A DNA stretch of 64,000 bases from Auanema rhodensis (taxonomy: Eukaryota > Nematoda > Chromadorea > Rhabditida > Rhabditidae): NCBI GenBank assembly GCA_964057225.1, contig OZ059896.1, positions 2,666,001 to 2,730,000 of the forward strand, in the 5' to 3' direction. Position numbers and translations under genes: made by a program. Under the pieces are notes generated by a model. That model saw only the letters and a program-made list of their open reading frames with translations. It was not told where the DNA came from and made no database searches. Below, piece by piece: positions 52,427 to 64,000 of the stretch. Numbering within the stretch: position 1 is the first letter of the stretch; each line of letters starts with the position of its first letter.

Positions 52427-55400
52427 AAAACCGCATCTCTTTATCTTTCACGTGAAGCGAGTTACATACCAAGTGCACATCACGTGTACATTTAATTAGC
52501 ATAAATTAAAGTTCACGTAAATTTCAAAGTCATGGTTACCATGAACCAATATCAATAAAAATTTGTTTTTAGACTAATATGGACATGGGGAATCTAATTT
52601 TGGAAACCGCATCTCTTTATCTTTCACGTGAAGCGAGTTACATACCAAGTGCACATCACGTGTACATTTAATTAGCATAAATTAAAGTTCACGTAAATTT
52701 CAAAGTCATGGTTACCATGAACCAATATCAATAAAAATTTGTTTTTAGACTAATATGGACATGGGGAATCTAATTTTGAAAATCGCATCTCTTTATCTTT
52801 TACGTGAAGCGAGTTACATACCAAGTGCACATCACGTGTACATTTAATTAGCATAAATTAAAGTTCACGTAAATTTCAAAGTCATGGTTACCATGAACCA
52901 ATATCAATAAAAATTTGTTTTTAGACTAATATGGACATGGGGAATCTAATTTTGAAAACCGCATCTCTTTATCTTTCACGTGAAGCGAGTTACATACCAA
53001 GTGCACATCACGTGTACATTTAATTAGCATAAATTAAAGTTCACGTAAATTTCAAAGTCATGGTTACCATGCACCAATATTAATAAAAATTTGTTTTTAG
53101 ACTAATATGGACATGGGGAATCTAATTTTGAAAACCGCATCTCTTTATCTTTCACGTGAAGCGAGTTACATACCAAGTGCACATCACGTGTACATTTAAT
53201 TAGCATAAATTAAAGTTCACGTAAATTTCAAAGTCATGGTTACCATGAACCAATATCAATAAAAATTTGTTTTTAGACTAATATGGACATGGGGAATCTA
53301 ATTTTGAAAACCGCATCTCTTTATCTTTCACGTGAAGCGAGTTACATACCAAGTGCACATCACGTGTACATTTAATTAGCATAAATTAAAGTTCACGTAA
53401 ATTTCAAAGTCATGGTTACCATGAACCAATATCAATAAAAATTTGTTTTTAGACTAATATGGACATGGGGAATCTAATTTTGAAAATCGCATCTCTTTAT
53501 CTTTCACGTGAAGCGAGTTACATACCAAGTGCACATCACGTGTACATTTAATTAGCATAAATTAAAGTTCACGTAAATTTCAAAGTCATGGTTACCATGA
53601 ACCAATATCAATAAAAATTTGTTTTTAGACTAATATGGACATGGGGAATCTAATTTTGAAAACCGCATCTCTTTATCTTTCACGTGAAGCGAGTTACATA
53701 CCAAGTGCACATCACGTGTACATTTAATTAGCATAAATTAAAGTTCACGTAAATTTCAAAGTCATGGTTACCATGAACCAATATCAATAAAAATTTGTTT
53801 TTAGACTAATATGGACATGGGGAATCTAATTTTGAAAACCGCATCTCTTTATCTTTCACGTGAAGCGAGTTACATACCAAGTGCACATCACGTGTACATT
53901 TAATTAGCATAAATTAAAGTTCACGTAAATTTCAAAGTCATGGTTACCATGAACCAATATCAATAAAAATTTGTTTTTAGACTAATATGGACATGGGGAA
54001 TCTAATTTTGGAAACCGCATCTCTTTATCTTTCACGTGAAGCGAGTTACATACCAAGTGCACATCACGTGTACATTTAATTAGCATAAATTAAAGTTCAC
54101 GTAAATTTCAAAGTCATGGTTACCATGCACCAATATTAATAAAAATTTGTTTTTAGACTAATATGGACATGGGGAATCTAATTTTGAAAACCGCATCTCT
54201 TTATCTTTCACGTGAAGCGAGTTACATACCAAGTGCACATCACGTGTACATTTAATTAGCATAAATTAAAGTTCACGTAAATTTCAAAGTCATGGTTACC
54301 ATGAACCAATATCAATAAAAATTTGTTTTTAGACTAATATGGACATGGGGAATCTAATTTTGAAAATCGCATCTCTTTATCTTTCACGTGAAGCGAGTTA
54401 CATACCAAGTGCACATCACGTGTACATTTAATTAGCATAAATTAAAGTTCACGTAAATTTCAAAGTCATGGTTACCATGAACCAATATCAATAAAAATTT
54501 GTTTTTAGACTAATATGGACATGGGGAATCTAATTTTGGAAACCGCATCTCTTTATCTTTCACGTGAAGCGAGTTACATACCAAGTGCACATCACGTGTA
54601 CATTTAATTAGCATAAATTAAAGTTCACGTAAATTTCAAAGTCATGGTTACCATGAACCAATATCAATAAAAATTTGTTTTTAGACTAATATGGACATGG
54701 GGAATCTAATTTTGAAAATCGCATCTCTTTATCTTTTACGTGAAGCGAGTTACATACCAAGTGCACATCACGTGTACATTTAATTAGCATAAATTAAAGT
54801 TCACGTAAATTTCAAAGTCATGGTTACCATGAACCAATATCAATAAAAATTTGTTTTTAGACTAATATGGACATGGGGAATCTAATTTTGAAAACCGCAT
54901 CTCTTTATCTTTCACGTGAAGCGAGTTACATACCAAGTGCACATCACGTGTACATTTAATTAGCATAAATTAAAGTTCACGTAAATTTCAAAGTCATGGT
55001 TACCATGCACCAATATTAATAAAAATTTGTTTTTAGACTAATATGGACATGGGGAATCTAATTTTGAAAACCGCATCTCTTTATCTTTCACGTGAAGCGA
55101 GTTACATACCAAGTGCACATCACGTGTACATTTAATTAGCATAAATTAAAGTTCACGTAAATTTCAAAGTCATGGTTACCATGAACCAATATCAATAAAA
55201 ATTTGTTTTTAGACTAATATGGACATGGGGAATCTAATTTTGAAAACCGCATCTCTTTATCTTTCACGTGAAGCGAGTTACATACCAAGTGCACATCACG
55301 TGTACATTTAATTAGCATAAATTAAAGTTCACGTAAATTTCAAAGTCATGGTTACCATGAACCAATATCAATAAAAATTTGTTTTTAGACTAATATGGAC

Positions 55401-58400
55401 ATGGGGAATCTAATTTTGAAAATCGCATCTCTTTATCTTTCACGTGAAGCGAGTTACATACCAAGTGCACATCACGTGTACATTTAATTAGCATAAATTA
55501 AAGTTCACGTAAATTTCAAAGTCATGGTTACCATGAACCAATATCAATAAAAATTTGTTTTTAGACTAATATGGACATGGGGAATCTAATTTTGAAAACC
55601 GCATCTCTTTATCTTTCACGTGAAGCGAGTTACATACCAAGTGCACATCACGTGTACATTTAATTAGCATAAATTAAAGTTCACGTAAATTTCAAAGTCA
55701 TGGTTACCATGAACCAATATCAATAAAAATTTGTTTTTAGACTAATATGGACATGGGGAATCTAATTTTGAAAACCGCATCTCTTTATCTTTCACGTGAA
55801 GCGAGTTACATACCAAGTGCACATCACGTGTACATTTAATTAGCATAAATTAAAGTTCACGTAAATTTCAAAGTCATGGTTACCATGAACCAATATCAAT
55901 AAAAATTTGTTTTTAGACTAATATGGACATGGGGAATCTAATTTTGGAAACCGCATCTCTTTATCTTTCACGTGAAGCGAGTTACATACCAAGTGCACAT
56001 CACGTGTACATTTAATTAGCATAAATTAAAGTTCACGTAAATTTCAAAGTCATGGTTACCATGCACCAATATTAATAAAAATTTGTTTTTAGACTAATAT
56101 GGACATGGGGAATCTAATTTTGAAAACCGCATCTCTTTATCTTTCACGTGAAGCGAGTTACATACCAAGTGCACATCACGTGTACATTTAATTAGCATAA
56201 ATTAAAGTTCACGTAAATTTCAAAGTCATGGTTACCATGAACCAATATCAATAAAAATTTGTTTTTAGACTAATATGGACATGGGGAATCTAATTTTGAA
56301 AATCGCATCTCTTTATCTTTCACGTGAAGCGAGTTACATACCAAGTGCACATCACGTGTACATTTAATTAGCATAAATTAAAGTTCACGTAAATTTCAAA
56401 GTCATGGTTACCATGAACCAATATCAATAAAAATTTGTTTTTAGACTAATATGGACATGGGGAATCTAATTTTGAAAACCGCATCTCTTTATCTTTCACG
56501 TGAAGCGAGTTACATACCAAGTGCACATCACGTGTACATTTAATTAGCATAAATTAAAGTTCACGTAAATTTCAAAGTCATGGTTACCATGAACCAATAT
56601 CAATAAAAATTTGTTTTTAGACTAATATGGACATGGGGAATCCAATTTTGAAAACCGCATCTCTTTATCTTTCACGTGAAGCGAGTTACATACCAAGTGC
56701 ACATCACGTGTACATTTAATTAGCATAAATTAAAGTTCACGTAAATTTCAAAGTCATGGTTACCATGAACCAATATCAATAAAAATTTGTTTTTAGACTA
56801 ATATGGACATGGGGAATCTAATTTTGAAAACCGCATCTCTTTATCTTTCACGTGAAGCGAGTTACATACCAAGTGCACATCACGTGTACATTTAATTAGC
56901 ATAAATTAAAGTTCACGTAAATTTCAAAGTCATGGTTACCATGCACCAATATTAATAAAAATTTGTTTTTAGACTAATATGGACATGGGGAATCTAATTT
57001 TGAAAACCGCATCTCTTTATCTTTCACGTGAAGCGAGTTACATACCAAGTGCACATCACGTGTACATTTAATTAGCATAAATTAAAGTTCACGTAAATTT
57101 CAAAGTCATGGTTACCATGAACCAATATCAATAAAAATTTGTTTTTAGACTAATATGGACATGGGGAATCTAATTTTGAAAATCGCATCTCTTTATCTTT
57201 CACGTGAAGCGAGTTACATACCAAGTGCACATCACGTGTACATTTAATTAGCATAAATTAAAGTTCACGTAAATTTCAAAGTCATGGTTACCATGAACCA
57301 ATATCAATAAAAATTTGTTTTTAGACTAATATGGACATGGGGAATCTAATTTTGAAAACCGCATCTCTTTATCTTTCACGTGAAGCGAGTTACATACCAA
57401 GTGCACATCACGTGTACATTTAATTAGCATAAATTAAAGTTCACGTAAATTTCAAAGTCATGGTTACCATGAACCAATATCAATAAAAATTTGTTTTCAG
57501 ACTAATTTGGACATGGGGAATCTAATTTTGAAAACCGCTTCTCTTTATCTTTCAAGTGAAGCGAGTTACATACCAAGTGCACATCACGTGTACATTTAAT
57601 TAGCATAAATTAAAGTTCACGTAAATTTCAAAGTCATGGTTACCATGAACCAATATCAATAAAAATTTGTTTTTAAACTAATATGGACATGGGGAATCTA
57701 ATTTTGAAAACCGCATCTCTTTATCTTTCAAGTGAAGCGAGTTACATACCAAGTGCACATCACGTGTACATTTAATTAGCATAAATTAAAGTTCACGTAA
57801 ATTTCAAAGTCATGGTTACCATGCACCAATATCAATAAAAATTTGTTTTTAGACTAATATGAACATGGGGAATCTAATTTTGAAAACCGCATCTCTTTAT
57901 CTTTCACGTGAAGCGAGTTACATACCAAGTGCACATAACGTGTACATTTAATTAGCATAAATTAAAGTTCACGTAAATTTCAAAGTCATGGTTACCATGC
58001 ACCAATATCAATAAAAATTTGTTTTTAGACTAATATGGACATGGAGAATCTAATTTTGAAAACCGCATCTCTTTATCTTTCACGTGAAGCGAGTTACATA
58101 CCAAGTGCACATCACGTGTACACTTAATTAGCATAAATTAAAGTTCACGTAAATTTCAAAGTCATGGTTACCATGAACCAATATCAATAAAAATTTGTTT
58201 TTAGACTAATATGGACATGGGGAATCTAATTTTGAAAACCGCATCTCTTTATCTTTCACGTGAAGCGAGTTACATACCAAGTGCACATCACGTGTACATT
58301 TAATTAGCATAAATTAAAGTTCACGTAAATTTCAAAGTCATGGTTACCATGCACCAATATTAATAAAAATTTGTTTTTAGACTAATATGGACATGGGGAA

Positions 58401-58483
58401 TCTAATTTTGAAAACCGCATCTCTTTATCTTTCACGTGAAGCGAGTTACATACCAAGTGCACATCACGTGTACATTTAAAAAG
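52427..58483 (+). repeat. Relatively homogeneous satellite segment
   Basis: Monomers are close to consensus with few private changes. TTTTGGAAACC recurs at 52601, 54009, 54537 and 55945 (spacings of 8, 3 and 8 monomers), showing an 8-monomer higher-order order in part of it. TTTAAAAAGC near 58477 is private and marks the left limit of the following 14-monomer block. No gene or insert seen. Confidence 0.75.
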
Positions 58484-60854
58484 CATAAATTAAAGTTCAC
58501 GTAAATTTCAAAGTCATGGTTACCATGAACCAATATCAATAAAAATTTGTTTTTAGACTAATATGGACATGGGGAATCTAATTTTGAAAATCGCATCTCT
58601 TTATCTTTCACGTGAAGCGAGTTACATACCAAGTGCACATCACGTGTACATTTAATTAGCATAAATTAAAGTTCACGTAAATTTCAAAGTCATGGTTACC
58701 ATGAACCAATATCAATAAAAATTTGTTTTCAGACTAATTTGGACATGGGGAATCTAATTTTGAAAACCGCATCTCTTTATCTTTCAAGTGAAGCGAGTTA
58801 CATACCAAGTGCACATCACGTGTACATTTAATTAGCATAAATTAAAGTTCACGTAAATTTCAAAGTCATGGTTACCATGAACCAATATCAATAAAAATTT
58901 GTTTTTAAACTAATATGGACATGGGGAATCTAATTTTGAAAACCGCATCTCTTTATCTTTCACGTGAAGCGAGTTACATACCAAGTGCACATCACGTGTA
59001 CATTTAATTAGCATAAATTAAAGTTCACGTAAATTTCAAAGTCATGGTTACCATGCACCAATATCAATAAAAATTTGTTTTTAGACTAATATGGACATGG
59101 AGAATCTAATTTTGAAAACCGCATCTCTTTATCTTTCACGTGAAGCGAGTTACATACCAAGTGCACATCACGTGTACACTTAATTAGCATAAATTAAAGT
59201 TCACGTAAATTTCAAAGTCATGGTTACCATGCACCAATATCAATAAAAATTTGTTTTTAGACTAATATGGACATGGAGAATCTAATTTTGAAAACCGCAT
59301 CTCTTTATCTTTCACGTGAAGCGAGTTACATACCAAGTGCACATCACGTGTACACTTAATTAGCATAAATTAAAGTTCACGTAAATTTCAAAGTCATGGT
59401 TACCATGCACCAATATCAATAAAAATTTGTTTTTAGACTAATATGGACATGGAGAATCTAATTTTGAAAATCGCATCTCTTTATCTTTCACGTGAAGCGA
59501 GTTACATACCAAGTGCACATAACGTGTACATTTAATTAGCATAAATTAAAGTTCACGTAAATTTCAAAGTCATGGTTACCATGAACCAATATCAATAAAA
59601 ATTTGTTTTTAGACTAATATGGACATGGGGAATCTAATTTTGAAAACCGCATCTCTTTATCTTTCACGTGAAGCGAGTTACATACCAAGTGCACATAACG
59701 TGTACATTTAATTAGCATAAATTAAAGTTCACGTAAATTTCAAAGTCATGGTTACCATGAACCAATATCAATAAAAATTTGTTTTCAGACTAATTTGGAC
59801 ATGGGGAATCTAATTTTGAAATTCGCATCTCTTTATCTTTCACGTGAAGCGAGTTACATACCAAGTGCACATAACGTGTACATTTAATTAGCATAAATTA
59901 AAGTTCACGTAAGTTTCAAAGTCATGGTTACCATGCACGAATATCAATAAAAATTTGTTTTCAGACTAATTTGGACATGGGGAATCTAATTTTGAAAACC
60001 GCATCTCTTTATCTTTCAAGTGAAGCGAGTTACATACCAAGTGCACATCACGTGTACATTTAATTAGCATAAATTAAAGTTCACGTAAATTTCAAAGTCA
60101 TGGTTACCATGAACCAATATCAATAAAAATTTGTTTTGAAACTAATATGGACATGGGGAATCTAATTTTGAAAACCGCATCTCTTTATCTTTCACGTGAA
60201 GCGAGTTACATACCTAGTGCACATCACGTGTACATTTAATTAGCATAAATTAAAGTTCACGTAAATTTCAAAGTCATGGTTACCATGAACCAATATCAAT
60301 AAAAATTTGTTTTTAGACTAATATGGACATGGGGAATCTAATTTTGAAAATCGCATCTCTTTATCTTTCACGTGAAGCGAGTTACATACCAAGTGCACAT
60401 CACGTGTACATTTAATTAGCATAAATTAAAGTTCACGTAAATTTCAAAGTCATGGTTACCATACACCAATATTAATAAAAATTTGTTTTTAGACTAATAT
60501 GGACATGGGGAATCTAATTTTGAAAACCGCATCTCTTTATCTTTCACGTGAAGCGAGTTACATACCAAGTGCACATCACGTGTACATTTAATTAGCATAA
60601 ATTAAAGTTCACGTAAATTTCAAAGTCATGGTTACCATGAACCAATATCAATAAAAATTTGTTTTTAGACTAATATGGACATGGGGAATCTAATTTTGAA
60701 AACCGCATCTCTTTATCTTTCACGTGAAGCGAGTTACATACCAAGTGCACATCACGTGTACATTTAATTAGCATAAATTAAAGTTCACGTAAATTTCAAA
60801 GTCATGGTTACCATGAACCAATATCAATAAAAATTTGTTTTTAGACTAATATGG

Positions 60855-60866
60855 ACATAGGAAACT
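60855..60866 (+). repeat. 1 bp contraction making a 175 bp monomer, first copy
   Basis: ACATAGGAAACTAAT replaces ACATGGGGAATCTAAT, a net loss of one base plus substitutions. Confidence 0.85.
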
Positions 60867-63317
60867 AATTTTGAAAACCGCATCTCTTTATCTTTCACGT
60901 GAAGCGAGTTACATACCAAGTGCACATCACGTGTACATTTAATTAGCATAAATTAAAGTTCACGTAAATTTCAAAGTCATGGTTACCATGAACCAATATC
61001 AATAAAAATTTGTTTTTAGACTAATATGGACATGGGGAATCTAATTTTGAAAATCGCATCTCTTTATCTTTCACGTGAAGCGAGTTACATACCAAGTGCA
61101 CATCACGTGTACATTTAATTAGCATAAATTAAAGTTCACGTAAATTTCAAAGTCATGGTTACCATGAACCAATATCAATAAAAATTTGTTTTCAGACTAA
61201 TTTGGACATGGGGAATCTAATTTTGAAAACCGCATCTCTTTATCTTTCAAGTGAAGCGAGTTACATACCAAGTGCACATCACGTGTACATTTAATTAGCA
61301 TAAATTAAAGTTCACGTAAATTTCAAAGTCATGGTTACCATGAACCAATATCAATAAAAATTTGTTTTTAAACTAATATGGACATGGGGAATCTAATTTT
61401 GAAAACCGCATCTCTTTATCTTTCACGTGAAGCGAGTTACATACCAAGTGCACATCACGTGTACATTTAATTAGCATAAATTAAAGTTCACGTAAATTTC
61501 AAAGTCATGGTTACCATGCACCAATATCAATAAAAATTTGTTTTTAGACTAATATGGACATGGAGAATCTAATTTTGAAAACCGCATCTCTTTATCTTTC
61601 ACGTGAAGCGAGTTACATACCAAGTGCACATCACGTGTACACTTAATTAGCATAAATTAAAGTTCACGTAAATTTCAAAGTCATGGTTACCATGCACCAA
61701 TATCAATAAAAATTTGTTTTTAGACTAATATGGACATGGAGAATCTAATTTTGAAAACCGCATCTCTTTATCTTTCACGTGAAGCGAGTTACATACCAAG
61801 TGCACATCACGTGTACACTTAATTAGCATAAATTAAAGTTCACGTAAATTTCAAAGTCATGGTTACCATGCACCAATATCAATAAAAATTTGTTTTTAGA
61901 CTAATATGGACATGGAGAATCTAATTTTGAAAATCGCATCTCTTTATCTTTCACGTGAAGCGAGTTACATACCAAGTGCACATAACGTGTACATTTAATT
62001 AGCATAAATTAAAGTTCACGTAAATTTCAAAGTCATGGTTACCATGAACCAATATCAATAAAAATTTGTTTTTAGACTAATATGGACATGGGGAATCTAA
62101 TTTTGAAAACCGCATCTCTTTATCTTTCACGTGAAGCGAGTTACATACCAAGTGCACATAACGTGTACATTTAATTAGCATAAATTAAAGTTCACGTAAA
62201 TTTCAAAGTCATGGTTACCATGAACCAATATCAATAAAAATTTGTTTTCAGACTAATTTGGACATGGGGAATCTAATTTTGAAATTCGCATCTCTTTATC
62301 TTTCACGTGAAGCGAGTTACATACCAAGTGCACATAACGTGTACATTTAATTAGCATAAATTAAAGTTCACGTAAGTTTCAAAGTCATGGTTACCATGCA
62401 CGAATATCAATAAAAATTTGTTTTCAGACTAATTTGGACATGGGGAATCTAATTTTGAAAACCGCATCTCTTTATCTTTCAAGTGAAGCGAGTTACATAC
62501 CAAGTGCACATCACGTGTACATTTAATTAGCATAAATTAAAGTTCACGTAAATTTCAAAGTCATGGTTACCATGAACCAATATCAATAAAAATTTGTTTT
62601 GAAACTAATATGGACATGGGGAATCTAATTTTGAAAACCGCATCTCTTTATCTTTCACGTGAAGCGAGTTACATACCTAGTGCACATCACGTGTACATTT
62701 AATTAGCATAAATTAAAGTTCACGTAAATTTCAAAGTCATGGTTACCATGAACCAATATCAATAAAAATTTGTTTTTAGACTAATATGGACATGGGGAAT
62801 CTAATTTTGAAAATCGCATCTCTTTATCTTTCACGTGAAGCGAGTTACATACCAAGTGCACATCACGTGTACATTTAATTAGCATAAATTAAAGTTCACG
62901 TAAATTTCAAAGTCATGGTTACCATACACCAATATTAATAAAAATTTGTTTTTAGACTAATATGGACATGGGGAATCTAATTTTGAAAACCGCATCTCTT
63001 TATCTTTCACGTGAAGCGAGTTACATACCAAGTGCACATCACGTGTACATTTAATTAGCATAAATTAAAGTTCACGTAAATTTCAAAGTCATGGTTACCA
63101 TGAACCAATATCAATAAAAATTTGTTTTTAGACTAATATGGACATGGGGAATCTAATTTTGAAAACCGCATCTCTTTATCTTTCACGTGAAGCGAGTTAC
63201 ATACCAAGTGCACATCACGTGTACATTTAATTAGCATAAATTAAAGTTCACGTAAATTTCAAAGTCATGGTTACCATGAACCAATATCAATAAAAATTTG
63301 TTTTTAGACTAATATGG

Positions 63318-63329
63318 ACATAGGAAACT
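63318..63329 (+). repeat. 1 bp contraction making a 175 bp monomer, second copy
   Basis: Same change exactly 2463 bp after the first, carried by the 14-monomer duplication. Confidence 0.85.
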
Positions 63330-63409
63330 AATTTTGAAAACCGCATCTCTTTATCTTTCACGTGAAGCGAGTTACATACCAAGTGCACATCACGTGTACA
63401 TTTAATTAG

Positions 63410-64000
63410 CATAAATTAAAGTTCACGTAAATTTCAAAGTCATGGTTACCATGAACCAATATCAATAAAAATTTGTTTTTAGACTAATATGGACATGGGG
63501 AATCTAATTTTGAAAATCGCATCTCTTTATCTTTCACGTGAAGCGAGTTACATACCAAGTGCACATCACGTGTACATTTAATTAGCATAAATTAAAGTTC
63601 ACGTAAATTTCAAAGTCATGGTTACCATGAACCAATATCAATAACAATTTGTTTTTAGACTAATATGGACATGGGGAATCTAATTTTGAAAACCGCATCT
63701 CTTTATCTTTCACGTGAAGCGAGTTACATACCAAGTGCACATCACGTGTACATTTAATTAGCATAAATTAAAGTTCACGTAAATTTCAAAGTCATGGTTA
63801 CCATGAACCAATATCAATAAAAATTTGTTTTTAGACTAATATGGACATGGGGAATCTAATTTTGAAAACCGCATCTCTTTATCTTTCACGTGAAGCGAGT
63901 TACATACCAAGTGCACATCACGTGTACATTTAATTAGCATAAATTAAAGTTCACGTAAATTTCAAAGTCATGGTTACCATGAACCAATATCAATAAAAAT
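63410..64000 (+). repeat. Satellite at the right window edge
   Basis: Ordinary monomers ending in a partial monomer that starts at 63859. A private AATAACAATTT lies near 63643. The array continues past the window. Confidence 0.9.

Larger units (their letters stand above)
58484..63409 (+). repeat. 14-monomer (2463 bp) tandem duplication
   Basis: About 58484-60946 and 60947-63409. Markers pair 2463 bp apart: GTTTTCAGAC (58725/61188), GAAATTCGC (59818/62281), CACGAATATC (near 59937/62400), GTTTTGAAAC (near 60133/62596), CATACACC (near 60460/62923) and the 175 bp monomer (60855/63318). The length is one base short of 14 x 176 because of that monomer. I saw no difference between copies by eye, so this looks like the most recent large event in the window, or an assembly duplication. 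Confidence 0.85.
1..64000 (+). repeat. 176 bp satellite DNA array, head-to-tail, about 353 monomers
   Basis: The motif ATTTTGAAAA recurs every 176 bp from base 1 to the last monomer start at 63859. The phase closes exactly once four inserts of 467+4 bp, four +6 bp monomers and two -1 bp monomers are allowed for, giving 352 full monomers and a 142 bp partial one. All monomers lie on the same strand and I saw no inversion. The consensus is about 32% GC with about five CpGs. Neighbouring monomers usually differ at only a few positions, and length is almost perfectly conserved. Family knowledge: long arrays with a 150-180 bp period are typical of eukaryotic centromeric or pericentromeric satellites. 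That assignment, and transcriptional silence, are inferred; the sequence alone does not prove them. The monomer was not recognised as a named family. Confidence 0.98.

Noticed and set aside
1-64000. CRISPR array
   Set aside because: The period is 176 bp with no alternating unique spacers; the whole unit is repeated.
1-64000. Match to named satellites such as the Arabidopsis 178 bp or Brassica 176 bp centromeric repeats
   Set aside because: The length is similar but the sequence does not resemble what I recall of those families, so no organism is assigned.

Overview
The whole 64 kb window is one uninterrupted head-to-tail satellite DNA array with a 176 bp monomer. By phase count it holds 352 complete monomers plus a final 142 bp partial one, all in the same orientation. 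Both window ends lie inside the array, so no flanking unique DNA is seen. Monomers are AT-rich (about 32% GC, hand-counted on the consensus) and typically differ at a handful of sites. Such a long, homogeneous, roughly nucleosome-plus-linker-length array is typical of a eukaryotic centromeric or pericentromeric block in a plant or animal. I do not recognise the monomer and cannot name the organism. I found no credible protein gene, rRNA, tRNA, CRISPR array or operon.

The only non-satellite DNA is a 467 bp insert present four times (2354-2820, 3705-4171, 5408-5874, 6759-7225). Each copy interrupts the monomer at the same base, inside its second CACGTG palindrome, and is flanked by a duplicated ACGT. 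Matching empty sites survive at 9162-9165 and 11098-11101 in the same monomer background. The four copies are nearly identical and are spaced 1351, 1703 and 1351 bp apart, which is a whole number of 176 bp monomers plus one insert and its target duplication. The likely history is one insertion followed by amplification with the array. Copy 1 keeps the empty-site context on both sides and is the best candidate for the founder.

Region by region: 1-2349 is satellite with a 3-monomer duplication. 2350-7229 holds the four inserts inside a 3054 bp displacement duplication. 7.9-11.85 kb is an 11-monomer tandem duplication that contains the empty sites. 11.85-18.9 kb is a mosaic marked by four 182 bp monomers. 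18.9-20.7 kb is a 5-monomer duplication, and 20.7-23.75 kb is mixed monomers with a 3-monomer duplication. 23.75-38.1 kb is a 13-monomer (2288 bp) higher-order system, itself copied at a 5632 bp (32-monomer) displacement. 38.9-42.4 kb is a 10-monomer duplication. 42.4-48.6 kb is mixed, with a 5-monomer duplication. 48.6-58.5 kb is more homogeneous and includes 15/16-monomer displacement repeats. 58.5-63.4 kb is a 14-monomer tandem duplication of 2463 bp, marked by a 175 bp monomer.

Nothing here works as a gene set. The array reads as a record of repeated local unequal exchange or segmental amplification, in which marker variants are confined to spatial domains. Each monomer carries several short perfect dyads, two of them CACGTG-centred. 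One matches the yeast CDEI/Cbf1 consensus, but any link to a centromere protein is inference only.
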